Origin: Peribacillus asahii
GTDB taxonomy: Bacteria > Bacillota > Bacilli > Bacillales > DSM-1321
Assembly (NCBI RefSeq): GCF_003570725.1
Contig: NZ_QWVS01000021.1
Location: forward strand, 1-64,000
DNA: 64,000 nucleotides
Reading direction: 5' to 3'
How positions within the stretch are numbered: the stretch's first letter is position 1; each line of letters opens with the position of its first letter. Positions 8,378-16,939 of the stretch are shown piece after piece. Under the pieces are notes generated by a model. It ran no database searches and was not told the origin of the DNA. It was given only the letters and a program-made list of their open reading frames with translations. The translations under genes were made by a program, and so were the position numbers.

Positions 8378-9898
8378 ATGGATTCAACAAAAAATCAAAA
8401 ATTTATCGTTGCCGGTTTATTGCTTGCCATTTTAATGGCTTCAATGGACAACACGATTGTTGCTACAGCTATGGGCACCATCGTTTCAGACTTAGGTGGA
8501 TTCGATAAATTTGTATGGGTCACATCTGCTTATATGGTAGCAACGATGGCCAGTATGCCGATTTTCGGTAAACTATCCGACATGTATGGAAGAAAACGTT
8601 TCTTCCTATTCGGACTCGCCTTGTTCTTACTAGGTTCCGCTCTATGCGGGATGGCAAATAGCATTGTTCAATTGAGCATCTTTCGTGCTATTCAAGGGAT
8701 TGGCGGTGGAGCATTAATGCCAATTGCCTTTACGATTGTATTTGACATCTTCCCTCCTGACAAACGAGGAAAAATGACAGGGTTGTTAGGAGCAGTTTTT
8801 GGATTATCGAGCGTGCTCGGCCCATTGTTAGGAGCGTATATTACCGAATACGCTAGCTGGCACTGGATTTTCTATGTAAATATTCCAATTGGAATTGTGT
8901 CTTTATTTCTTGTTTTACGTTTTTATCAAGAATCACCTAACCATATGGAACAAAAAATTGATTGGGGCGGTGCCGCCACTCTTGTTATCGCGGTCGTAAG
9001 TTTAATGTTTGCACTCGAACTTGGCGGCGGAGAATACGCTTGGGGTTCAGTTCAAATTATCGGATTGTTAGCTAGTGCAGCTATTTTCCTAGCCCTCTTC
9101 TTCTTTTTTGAAAAGCATGCGAAAGATCCAATCATTTCATTCTGGATGTTTAAAAAACGAATATTTGCTACAGCTCAAATTTTGAGTATTCTTTACGGCG
9201 GAACATTTATTATTCTGACGGTTTATATTCCTATTTTTGTTCAAGCCGTTTATGGAGGAACCGCTACAAACGCTGGTTTAATCTTAACACCAATGATGCT
9301 CGGCTCCGTCATAGGCAGTGCTATAGGAGGTATTTTCCAAAACAAAGCAGGCTTTCGCAAGCTAATGCTTATTTCAGTCGTTACCTTCTTTACAGGTATG
9401 CTGCTTCTTGGAACACTGACGCCTGATACAAGTCGTGCATTATTAACTATATACTTAATTCTAACAGGAATCGGAGTTGGATTTTCGTTTTCATTATTAC
9501 CGATTGCTTCGGTTGATGAATTGGATGCACGCCACCGCGGCATGGCAACGTCCACGAACTCCTTCCTCCGTTCTTTTGGCATGACACTCGGCATCACGAT
9601 TTTTGGAGCGATTCAAAACAATGCATTTACGAATAAAATCACCGAGGCCTTTAAAGACAGCGGTCAAGGGTTTGATGCTTCGCTCATCAACATGAATGAC
9701 CCAAAACAACTATTCCAATCTGATACACGCACACAAATTCCTGACTTTGTGCTTGAAAAAATTGTGCAGTCCATGTCTAATTCGATCACACTCACGTTTA
9801 CGCTGGCCCTTATCCCAATTGCCATTGCGGCCGGGATTATTCTATTCATAAAAAAATCGCAGGCTGAGGTATCACAGGATACTGCGACTACGAAATAA
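8378..9898 (+). CDS. MFS multidrug exporter, DHA2 (14-TM) family
   Basis: 506 residues with about 14 hydrophobic segments. DHA2 hallmarks are visible: MDNTIVATAM in TM1, motif A as GKLSDMYGRKR between TM2 and TM3, and the antiporter motif C region GAVFGLSSVLGPLLG in TM5. Such proteins expel cationic dyes, antibiotics or other drugs using the proton gradient. GGGGG lies about eight bases before the ATG. The gene is divergent from the efe operon and no regulator is adjacent. The substrate cannot be told from sequence. Confidence 0.9.
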   Translation: MDSTKNQKFIVAGLLLAILMASMDNTIVATAMGTIVSDLGGFDKFVWVTSAYMVATMASMPIFGKLSDMYGRKRFFLFGLALFLLGSALCGMANSIVQLSIFRAIQGIGGGALMPIAFTIVFDIFPPDKRGKMTGLLGAVFGLSSVLGPLLGAYITEYASWHWIFYVNIPIGIVSLFLVLRFYQESPNHMEQKIDWGGAATLVIAVVSLMFALELGGGEYAWGSVQIIGLLASAAIFLALFFFFEKHAKDPIISFWMFKKRIFATAQILSILYGGTFIILTVYIPIFVQAVYGGTATNAGLILTPMMLGSVIGSAIGGIFQNKAGFRKLMLISVVTFFTGMLLLGTLTPDTSRALLTIYLILTGIGVGFSFSLLPIASVDELDARHRGMATSTNSFLRSFGMTLGITIFGAIQNNAFTNKITEAFKDSGQGFDASLINMNDPKQLFQSDTRTQIPDFVLEKIVQSMSNSITLTFTLALIPIAIAAGIILFIKKSQAEVSQDTATTK

Positions 9899-9914
9899 GA
9901 TATATATAAACATT

Positions 9915-9945
9915 GCCCCCACTTAGCAAATCTTAAAGTGGGGGC
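9915..9945 (+). terminator. Terminator of the MFS gene
   Basis: Perfect stem GCCCCCACTT / AAGTGGGGGC with an 11-nt loop; the following T-tract is weak (TTAACTT). Confidence 0.7.
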
Positions 9946-10064
9946 TTAACTTGCCATTAATCTGTAATAAAAATCTCTAAACCTAGCGTTAATAAACAGC
10001 GTTTCCAAATACTATACAGACTCTTTGCATTATTTCTAGATGAAACGTATAAGTATAGGAAAAA

Positions 10065-10088
10065 GACAAAGCCATTCCTGGCTTTGCC
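10065..10088. repeat. 24-bp hairpin repeat, copy 1
   Basis: Identical over 24 bp to 10245-10268. Each copy is itself a hairpin (CAAAGCC / GGCTTTG around ATTCCT). The stretch 9946-10274 has no credible gene; a 68-codon frame here only spans the hairpins. Confidence 0.75.
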
Positions 10089-10218
10089 AGAGTGTAGAGA
10101 AACCTTTTATTTTTAAATTTTCGTTTGAACTCCATCTTCTTTCTGTTGTTTCCGCACTAAATATTGTGTTATTTCCTGATTCAAAAACAATATATGGATT
10201 TCCTATGAATATAAAAAT

Positions 10219-10268
10219 GGCTGTCGGGACTTTCCCGACAGCCTGACAAAGCCATTCCTGGCTTTGCC
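10219..10268 (-). terminator. Double hairpin downstream of def, includes repeat copy 2
   Basis: A perfect 11-bp stem (GGCTGTCGGGA / TCCCGACAGCC, loop CTT, 10219-10243) sits directly beside the second 24-bp hairpin repeat (10245-10268). Read leftwards from def, the second hairpin is followed by ATTTTTATAT, so together they probably terminate def. Confidence 0.65.
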
Positions 10269-10274
10269 TTTTCT

Positions 10275-10859
10275 TTATATTAAGCTTTTGATATCGACAT
10301 TTTCCGGAAGCTTAAATGGATTACCTTTATTAATATGGTCATAAAACATTACACCATTTAAATGGTCAAATTCATGTTGAAAAACAATAGCAGCAAATCC
10401 TTTTAAACGAAGTTCGATTTCTTGCCCGTCTAAATTAATCGCCTTTACCTTTACTCGCTCATAACGCGGCACATAACCTGTAACTTCACGCTCAACAGAT
10501 AAGCAGCCTTCACCTTGTGGCAAATATGTCATTGCAGCAGAGTGGCTAATAATTTTTGGATTAATTATCGCTTCTTCATATAATTTACCTTTTTCATCTT
10601 CAAAGTACATCACAAACATCCGTTTATTTAAACCAATTTGATTAGCCGACAAACCCACACCTTCGCGCAGCTTATATTTCTTCGCTAGTTTAGGGTCCTG
10701 ACTATTCTTTATAAATTGCATCATGCACAGCAATGTTTCTCGATCTTCTTCTGAAAGCGGTACGTTCACCTCTTCTGTCACCGTTCGTAAAAGAGGGTGG
10801 CCCTCTTGGACAATATCCTTCATTGTCAATATATAATCTTTTGTAAATTTACTCATCAT
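10275..10859 (-). CDS. def: Peptide deformylase
   Basis: 194 residues. All three deformylase motifs are present: GVGLSANQIG (GxGLAAxQ class), EGCLSVER (EGCLS, metal-binding Cys) and HEFDHLNG (HExxH). The length and the insertion between motifs 1 and 2 fit the Gram-positive type-2 enzyme (B. subtilis DefB/YkrB type). It removes the formyl group from nascent proteins using a metal ion. Two adjacent ATG codons precede SKFTKDY; the first is kept, with AAGGTAG upstream. It forms its own transcription unit ending in the double hairpin. Confidence 0.95.
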   Translation of the reverse strand: MMSKFTKDYILTMKDIVQEGHPLLRTVTEEVNVPLSEEDRETLLCMMQFIKNSQDPKLAKKYKLREGVGLSANQIGLNKRMFVMYFEDEKGKLYEEAIINPKIISHSAAMTYLPQGEGCLSVEREVTGYVPRYERVKVKAINLDGQEIELRLKGFAAIVFQHEFDHLNGVMFYDHINKGNPFKLPENVDIKSLI

Positions 10860-10932
10860 TCATCTACCTTTGCAAAGTTTCCTTATCTCCACTTTAGCAT
10901 GTGTTTTTATATACGCGCAAATGATTCTCTAA

Positions 10933-12750
10933 TCAAATATTAAACTGGCTATCGTACAATTCATAATAAAATCCTCGTTGTCCCATTAACTCCATATGAG
11001 ACCCTGATTCAATAATCGTCCCATCCTTAATCACTAAGATTCGATCTGCATTTTCAATTGTCTTCAAACGATGAGCAATTACAAAACTTGTTCGCCCTTT
11101 TGTTAAATAATGAAGACCTTTTTGAATTTCAATTTCTGTACGTGTATCAATACTCGATGTTGCTTCATCAAGTATTAAAATATCTGAATCTGCTAAAATT
11201 GCACGCGCAATTGCTAATAATTGCTTTTGTCCCTGACTTAAGTTTGACCCTCCCGATGTAATAGGTGTGTCATATTGCTCTGGCAAATGTTTAATAAAGG
11301 AATGCGCGGAAGCCATTTTTGCCGCTTCTATTACTTCTTGATCGGTTGCTTTCAGACGCCCGTAACGAATATTCTCCATAATGGTTCCCGAAAATAAAAA
11401 TGTATCTTGAAGTACGATACCAATTCTCTTTCGCAATGCACTCATTTGATAGTCTTTAATATTCCGTCCATCAATCATAATTTCACCTGAATCAATATCA
11501 TAAAAGCGAGATAATAAATTAATAACTGTTGTTTTCCCAGATCCCGTTGGACCAACAAGAGCGATTGTCTCCCCTGCCTTTGCTGAAAACGTAATCCCTT
11601 TTAAAATTTGCTTATCTTCACTATAACGAAAATCTACCTGTTTAAATTCCACGTCGCCCTTAAACGAAGAAGCCATAAGCGCATTCGGTTTATCCTGTAA
11701 ATCCGGTTTTTCATCCATAATTTCAAATACCCGCTCTGCCCCGGCAATAGCCGATTGAAACATATTTAATACATTCGACAGCTGATTAATAGGACGGTAA
11801 AACTGTCGTGAATACGTGACGAAAGCAGCAATGATACCGACTGTCGCTAAACCCTGAAGTGTCATCAAAGCTCCGATTCCAATGACTAAAGCAAGTCCTA
11901 ACGTGCTAATAAAGTTATTAATTGGCCCAAGAAAGCCCGACACCGTATCCGCCGCTCTTGCCGAATGTCGTAATCTATGATTAATACTAGAGAATTTAGT
12001 AAAAACCTGCTCTTCTTTTCCAAACAGTGTGATGACTTCTATTCCAGAAATAGATTCTTCAATAAAGCCATTTAACTCCCCTAAATCGCGCTGCCTTTTA
12101 ATGAAATTACTGCTGCTATACGTAATCACCTTTTTCGTTGTGTAAATCATCAACGGAATAATGAGCAGCGTCACAATGGCCAGCACCCAATTTAACGAAA
12201 ACATGGCAATTATCACACCTGACGCCATCAAAATAGTAGACACAATTTGACTCACACTTTGACTTAACGCCTGATTCAAATTATCAATATCATTCGTGAC
12301 CCGGCTCATTAGCTCACCATGTGCTCTCTTATCAAAAAAACGGAGTGACAATGTTTGAAATTTATTAAATAAATCTTGTCGCATGACTCGAATCGTTTTC
12401 AATGACACATTTACCATTAAAAACGTTTGCAGCCATGTAAACACCGCTGATGCTGTATAAATACCAGCAAGCAGAATAAGCATCCGCACCGTCCCGCTCA
12501 TATCTTTCGGGATAATGTATTCATCAACAATGATACCGATTAAATAGGGAGCGCATAGACTTAATAAAGTTGAAAGAATAACGAATACAATGGAGACTAC
12601 TAAACTCCATTTCTCCTTTTTCATATAGCGCCAAATACGCAGCATTGTCCCTTTTTTATCTTTCGCTTTTTCGACCGGGCCACCAAACCCACGTGGACCA
12701 CGTGCTCGTGCTACAGCATTTTCCGCTCCAGATGATGAGGCCTTATTCAT
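10933..12750 (-). CDS. Heterodimeric ABC exporter, catalytically complete subunit (YfiC-like)
   Basis: 605 residues: a six-TM exporter domain (about 45-330) followed by a nucleotide-binding domain. Walker A is GPTGSGKTT, Walker B ends ILILDEATSS with the catalytic glutamate, and the H-loop histidine is present (IAHRL). The signature is LSQGQ instead of LSGGQ. The glycine/arginine-rich N-terminal tail (RARGPRGFGG) is typical of this subfamily. It overlaps the partner gene by 8 nt. Together they probably export drugs or lipid-like compounds, as B. subtilis BmrCD or YfiBC type proteins do. Confidence 0.9.
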   Translation of the reverse strand: MNKASSSGAENAVARARGPRGFGGPVEKAKDKKGTMLRIWRYMKKEKWSLVVSIVFVILSTLLSLCAPYLIGIIVDEYIIPKDMSGTVRMLILLAGIYTASAVFTWLQTFLMVNVSLKTIRVMRQDLFNKFQTLSLRFFDKRAHGELMSRVTNDIDNLNQALSQSVSQIVSTILMASGVIIAMFSLNWVLAIVTLLIIPLMIYTTKKVITYSSSNFIKRQRDLGELNGFIEESISGIEVITLFGKEEQVFTKFSSINHRLRHSARAADTVSGFLGPINNFISTLGLALVIGIGALMTLQGLATVGIIAAFVTYSRQFYRPINQLSNVLNMFQSAIAGAERVFEIMDEKPDLQDKPNALMASSFKGDVEFKQVDFRYSEDKQILKGITFSAKAGETIALVGPTGSGKTTVINLLSRFYDIDSGEIMIDGRNIKDYQMSALRKRIGIVLQDTFLFSGTIMENIRYGRLKATDQEVIEAAKMASAHSFIKHLPEQYDTPITSGGSNLSQGQKQLLAIARAILADSDILILDEATSSIDTRTEIEIQKGLHYLTKGRTSFVIAHRLKTIENADRILVIKDGTIIESGSHMELMGQRGFYYELYDSQFNI

Positions 12751-14485
12751 AATTCAGGATCTCCTTCCCGCTTTGAGTACGATAAATTTCACGATAAACT
12801 GAGCTCTTCATAAGCAATTCATCATGTGTTCCACTAGCTTCAATCATCCCATCTTCCAGCACCAATATTTGATCGCAATCGATAATAGAAGAAATTTTAG
12901 AAGCAATTAAAAATACCGTTGTATTCGGAAATTCTTCCTTTAATGCTCGCTGAACCGCTGCTTCGGACTTTGCATCGAGCGCGGATGTCGAGTCATCTAA
13001 TAATAAAATGTTTGGTTTACGAATTAACGCACGGGCAATTGATAAGCGCTGCTTTTGCCCACCCGATAAATTGGTCGCCCCTTGCATTAATGTATAATCA
13101 TATGTACCGTCCAGTTTATGAATAAATTCACTTGCAGCCGCTAATTCAGCCGCCTCTTCCATTTCCGAAGCTGTTACATGTTCTTTTCCATATTGCATAT
13201 TTTCTTCAATAGTTCCAGAAAACAAAGTCGCTTTTTGCGGCACAAAGCCAATCGCTGAACGAAGTGCTTCAAGTGAATGATTCTTCAAGTCAATTCCATC
13301 AATAAGGACAGTGCCGGAATCTGGATCATACAAACGTGGAATTAGTTTAAGGAGTGTTGTTTTCCCACTACCTGTCGATCCAATAATCCCTATTTTTTCA
13401 CCCGACTTTGCATGGAAAGAAAGGTTTTTCAATACGTATTCTCCGTTTTTACTATAGCTATAGTCAACGTTACGGAACTCTATCTCTCCTCTAATCTCTG
13501 AGACAGGAGTTGGTTGTTGCGGACTTTCAATATCAATATGTGTATCAAGCACTTGTATAATCCGGTCAGCTGATGGAAAGGAACGCGTAATTTGCATTAA
13601 CACATGTGTCATACTCATTAAACCGTTCATAATAATATGAAGATAATTAATAAAAGCAAGAATCATTCCGACTTGAATAACCCCTTGATTCACTTGAATC
13701 GCACCTAACCACATTCCTCCAACAATCGCTATATTAACAACAAACATCGTAATTGGCATAAGCGACACAATTATTTGTTCAGCAGAGAAATTTCGTTTTG
13801 TAAGCATATCATTGACCGTTTTAAAATTACTTTTTTCAAATTCCTCACGATTAAATGCCTTTACTACACGAATACCTGCCAATGTTTCTTGAAGTTTCGT
13901 ATTGACCTTATCCATCGCTTCCTGCACTTTTTGGAACAATTGACCGGACTTGACTGAGAACCAAATAATACAGATGCTTAAAATAGGAATGGCAATAAGC
14001 AAAATAGGAAACAGCTCACGTGCTGTCAGCCAAACAATGACGATACTGCCAACAAATAAAAAAGGACCACGAACAAGAATAAATAATGTCATTCTAACCG
14101 CATTTTGAACGGTTGTAATATCATTCGTTACAATCGTAATTAATTTCCCAGTCCCAAATGTGTCATGATTTCGACTGGAAAACTGCTCAGTTTTTCGAAA
14201 TACATCCTGGCGAATATCAGTACCAAAGTATACCGCCGCTTTTGTACTGTATATCGCACTTCCCATTGCCCCTAGTAACCCCAAAACAGCAGAAACTATC
14301 ATAAAAAACCCAAGTTTAATAACATAAGCATGATTCCCATTAGCAATCCCCGTATCAATCACATGCTGCATCATGGTTGGTTGCAATAAATCCATCGCTA
14401 CCTCTACGCACATAAATAATGGCCCTAATATCGCAAACCATTTATACGGTTTTATGTATACTAATAATTTTTGAAGAGATTTCAT
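12743..14485 (-). CDS. Heterodimeric ABC exporter, degenerate-site subunit (YfiB-like)
   Basis: 580 residues with a six-TM domain (about 15-305) and an ATPase domain. Walker A GSTGSGKTT and signature LSGGQ are intact, but Walker B ends LLLDDSTSA (Asp instead of the catalytic Glu) and the H-loop reads IASKIS (Ser instead of His). It should therefore bind but not efficiently hydrolyse ATP at its own site while lending a good signature motif to its partner. This asymmetry is known in heterodimeric bacterial exporters. The start lies 15 nt after the PadR gene and the end overlaps its partner, so the three genes form one operon. Confidence 0.9.
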   Translation of the reverse strand: MKSLQKLLVYIKPYKWFAILGPLFMCVEVAMDLLQPTMMQHVIDTGIANGNHAYVIKLGFFMIVSAVLGLLGAMGSAIYSTKAAVYFGTDIRQDVFRKTEQFSSRNHDTFGTGKLITIVTNDITTVQNAVRMTLFILVRGPFLFVGSIVIVWLTARELFPILLIAIPILSICIIWFSVKSGQLFQKVQEAMDKVNTKLQETLAGIRVVKAFNREEFEKSNFKTVNDMLTKRNFSAEQIIVSLMPITMFVVNIAIVGGMWLGAIQVNQGVIQVGMILAFINYLHIIMNGLMSMTHVLMQITRSFPSADRIIQVLDTHIDIESPQQPTPVSEIRGEIEFRNVDYSYSKNGEYVLKNLSFHAKSGEKIGIIGSTGSGKTTLLKLIPRLYDPDSGTVLIDGIDLKNHSLEALRSAIGFVPQKATLFSGTIEENMQYGKEHVTASEMEEAAELAAASEFIHKLDGTYDYTLMQGATNLSGGQKQRLSIARALIRKPNILLLDDSTSALDAKSEAAVQRALKEEFPNTTVFLIASKISSIIDCDQILVLEDGMIEASGTHDELLMKSSVYREIYRTQSGKEILNYE

Positions 14486-14500
14486 TTCACCTCCTCCTTT

Positions 14501-14956
14501 CTAAAAGTTTTGCAGACGCTTCGTTGCTTCTTGTAAAACATCAATCAATTCTGGCGCTCGTTTTGGCTGCCGGCGAACTGTTTTTATCGCTTTTCGCAAC
14601 TGATGTTCAAACTGGTCCATCTGAATTTTCAGCAGTTTCGATTCATCAGATTGCCGCCACTCGACATGTTCTCGCCAGTGTTCCCAAAAATCATCCGTCT
14701 CTGCCTCATGCCAACTCCGTACTTTCATTTCTCCTGCTTTATTTAAGGTGTATACTTTTTTATCTTTTTCAATCGTACTATCGATAAAGCCTTTATCCAT
14801 TAATTCCTGTAAAGCTGGATAAATGGTTCCGGCACTCGCTGAATACAACCCGTTTGATCGCTCTTCTAATTCTTTCATAATTTGATAGCCATGCATTTCT
14901 TGAATATTAAGTAACTGCAAAATCGCCATTTGCACAAACCCTCTACGTTTTCCCAT
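14501..14956 (-). CDS. PadR-family transcriptional repressor
   Basis: 151 residues. The winged HTH (about 8-80) contains the family features MHGYQIMKELEER and SAGTIYPALQEL; the C-terminal helices (about 95-150) form the dimerisation arm. PadR proteins repress nearby transporter genes and release DNA on ligand binding. It leads the operon with the ABC exporter pair, so it probably autoregulates and controls the exporter in response to an exported compound. AGGGGGG precedes the ATG. Confidence 0.9.
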   Translation of the reverse strand: MGKRRGFVQMAILQLLNIQEMHGYQIMKELEERSNGLYSASAGTIYPALQELMDKGFIDSTIEKDKKVYTLNKAGEMKVRSWHEAETDDFWEHWREHVEWRQSDESKLLKIQMDQFEHQLRKAIKTVRRQPKRAPELIDVLQEATKRLQNF

Positions 14957-14969
14957 CTATTCGCCCCCC

Positions 14970-15018
14970 TATATCGATAACATTTTAAACGATATATCGA
15001 TGTTATTCAATCGATATA
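14970..15018 (-). promoter_or_regulatory. padR-exporter promoter with overlapping operator repeats
   Basis: On the minus strand TTGAAT (15005-15010), a 17-nt spacer and TAAAAT (14982-14987) form a promoter. The spacer contains the palindrome CGATATATCG, and ATAACAT / ATGTTAT arms flank it (14977-14983 and 15000-15006). Three ATCGAT units fall within 45 bp. This is the expected place for PadR autorepression. Confidence 0.65.
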
Positions 15019-15048
15019 ATTTATATTCTTACTGCTTCCCACAAACAA

Positions 15049-15077
15049 AAAATCCTCGCCGTAACAGCGAGGATTTT
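15049..15077. terminator. Terminator of prsA
   Basis: Stem AAAATCCTCGC / GCGAGGATTTT with a 7-nt loop; T-rich on both strands. Confidence 0.85.
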
Positions 15078-15085
15078 TCTCTATC

Positions 15086-15976
15086 TTACTTCTCTTCTTC
15101 AAGCTTATTTGTAATTTTATACTCTTCTTCTTTCTTTTGTAGCCATGTAGCGTATTCTGTTTGTAACTTTTCTGTTAATAGCGTCTCTTTAATTTGTTCT
15201 TTGCTATCTTTTAATGTGGCTTCTTTTGCTTCTTTTTTGTTAGTTACTTTAATGATATGGTAACCGTATTCTGTTTTAACAGGTTCACTAATTTTACCAA
15301 CTTCTAGTTTAAAGGCTACATCCTCGAACTCCGCAACCATTTCTCCTTTGCCAAAGTAACCAAGTGATCCGCCGTTTGCGGCACTGCCTTCATCTGTAGA
15401 ATATTCTTTGGCCAGCTCTGCAAAATCGCCGCCGTTTTTAAGTTTCTTCAACACTTTTTCTGCAGTTGCTTTATCTTCTACTAAAATATGACTCGCTTCT
15501 ACTTGTTCAGCTTGTCCTAATGAATCTTTATTTTCTTCAAAATACGTCTTAATCTCTTCATCTGTAATCTTAATGCTTGGTTCAATTAATTTTCTTGTTT
15601 GTAAATATTGAACGATATCATCTTTTAAGTCATCCATAGATGAACCACTAGCTTCTAATTGACTTTTTAATGTTTCTTCATCACCATATTGTTCAGTAAG
15701 AACATCCAATTCTTTTTGAATATCTTCATCTGATACAGTAACATTTTGTTTCTTTGCTTCTAATTCAATCATTTTATTTGTAATCATTGTATTTAATGTA
15801 TCTGTTCCGTAGCTTGCCACAAGCTCGTCATATAACTCTTCTTTTGTAATTTTACTTCCGTCTACAGTAGCTACTGTTTCATTTTTTGCAGTAGATGTAA
15901 TCATCGCTGCTACGATAAGAGCAGCAATTACAACTGCACCGACTAGCCAAATTGCTAGCTTTGCATTCTTTTTCAT
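15086..15976 (-). CDS. prsA: PrsA-type foldase (parvulin peptidyl-prolyl isomerase)
   Basis: 296 residues. An N-terminal hydrophobic segment (about 7-28) is followed by a SurA-like helical region, a parvulin PPIase domain (about 138-232; [28 protein letters not shown]) and a charged C-terminal helix. PrsA helps exported proteins fold at the outer face of the membrane. Typical PrsA is a lipoprotein, yet the N-terminus here reads [11 protein letters not shown] with no cysteine at all, so it is either anchored by its uncleaved hydrophobic segment or released by signal peptidase I. Confidence 0.88.
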   Translation of the reverse strand: MKKNAKLAIWLVGAVVIAALIVAAMITSTAKNETVATVDGSKITKEELYDELVASYGTDTLNTMITNKMIELEAKKQNVTVSDEDIQKELDVLTEQYGDEETLKSQLEASGSSMDDLKDDIVQYLQTRKLIEPSIKITDEEIKTYFEENKDSLGQAEQVEASHILVEDKATAEKVLKKLKNGGDFAELAKEYSTDEGSAANGGSLGYFGKGEMVAEFEDVAFKLEVGKISEPVKTEYGYHIIKVTNKKEAKEATLKDSKEQIKETLLTEKLQTEYATWLQKKEEEYKITNKLEEEK

Positions 15977-16053
15977 TTAGACTCTCCCTTACTTTCTCTT
16001 TTTTCTTATCATACCCTTAAATTATTAAAAAATCCTTAATTTCGTCCTAAAAA

Positions 16054-16081
16054 AACACCGTTTCACCTTCGAAACCGTGTT
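16054..16081 (-). terminator. Terminator of the SH3-protein gene
   Basis: Imperfect stem AACACCGTTTC / GAAACCGTGTT, followed on the minus strand by a run of T. Confidence 0.75.
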
Positions 16082-16108
16082 TCATGTGTTTATACGGGCT
16101 AATCGGAT

Positions 16109-16834
16109 TTACCAGGATGTATGATATACTTTCCAATAAGCCTTCGAATTGGTTTTAGAAAGATAGATTTTTTGTTCAACATTCTCGTATAATTCATCAG
16201 CCGGATATTTTTGTGAAACAATTAAATACTCTTGACCATTCTTCTTATAGTAAGTAATTTTAGGGGCTGGTATCTTGTATTTGATTCTTTCATTTTTATC
16301 CCATGTAATCCCATACATAATCATATACGCTGGAAAGTCTGTCCCTCTCCAACCATATAACCGCTTCCCACTTTTAATTTCCCAAAGCATTAAATCATAC
16401 TTATATAATTTCTCAATAAAGGCATCTGTAAATCCAGGTGATAAAATAGAGTAAATTTGTTGCTTTGTATAGGAACCCTTTAGACTATTTTGAATTTTAA
16501 TTACTCTATCCGTAATCTTTTTAGCCTCTTTTTCTGACATCTTGTGATAATATCGTAAGTATTGATTGGATACATATCGTTTTTGACTCTTATAATTAAT
16601 CTCTGCCCATCCGCTTTTTGTAACAGAATACACCGTTACTTTAGCGTTATCTTTTAAAGAACCAACAATTGTATGAGTTGTACTTGCCCCGCTTCTCACA
16701 TTTAAAACACCTGAAGTAATATCTACATAAGCAACTTTAGTGCTTGCCGCTTGTACCTGGGAAGTAGATGCAAATGAAAAAACAAGTGGTAGAACTAGTA
16801 AGATAACTGCTAAACTCTTTAAAACTTTATTCAT
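16109..16834 (-). CDS. Secreted bacterial SH3-domain protein
   Basis: 241 residues from the ATG at 16834, which has GGGGGG about eight bases upstream; a longer in-frame extension to 16921 lacks such a site. A clear signal peptide (MNKVLKSLAVILLVLPLV, cleavage near VQAA) is followed by an SH3b domain (about 35-95; LNVRSGAS, VYSVTKSGWAEI). The C-terminal 140 residues contain YGWRGTDFP and a tail rich in Tyr and Lys that I do not recognise. SH3b domains often bind peptidoglycan, so a cell-wall role is likely. No catalytic domain is visible. Confidence 0.8.
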   Translation of the reverse strand: MNKVLKSLAVILLVLPLVFSFASTSQVQAASTKVAYVDITSGVLNVRSGASTTHTIVGSLKDNAKVTVYSVTKSGWAEINYKSQKRYVSNQYLRYYHKMSEKEAKKITDRVIKIQNSLKGSYTKQQIYSILSPGFTDAFIEKLYKYDLMLWEIKSGKRLYGWRGTDFPAYMIMYGITWDKNERIKYKIPAPKITYYKKNGQEYLIVSQKYPADELYENVEQKIYLSKTNSKAYWKVYHTSW

Positions 16835-16897
16835 TGAAATATCCCCCCCTCTCCTTAAGGCAATATTACCATTTATATACATTATTTGTAAAAACAA

Positions 16898-16934
16898 AGA
16901 GAGTGTACTGTCTCCTTTCAACAGTACACTCTCT
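16898..16934 (-). terminator. Terminator of the pot operon
   Basis: Perfect 14-bp stem AGAGAGTGTACTGT / ACAGTACACTCTCT with a 9-nt loop and T-rich sequence downstream on the minus strand. Confidence 0.85.
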
Positions 16935-16939
16935 ATTCA

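Noticed and set aside
10040-10246. 68-codon plus-strand frame
   Set aside because: It spans hairpin repeats, has no ribosome binding site and no protein-like pattern.
14419-14787. 122-codon frame antisense to padR
   Set aside because: Shadow of the PadR gene on the other strand.
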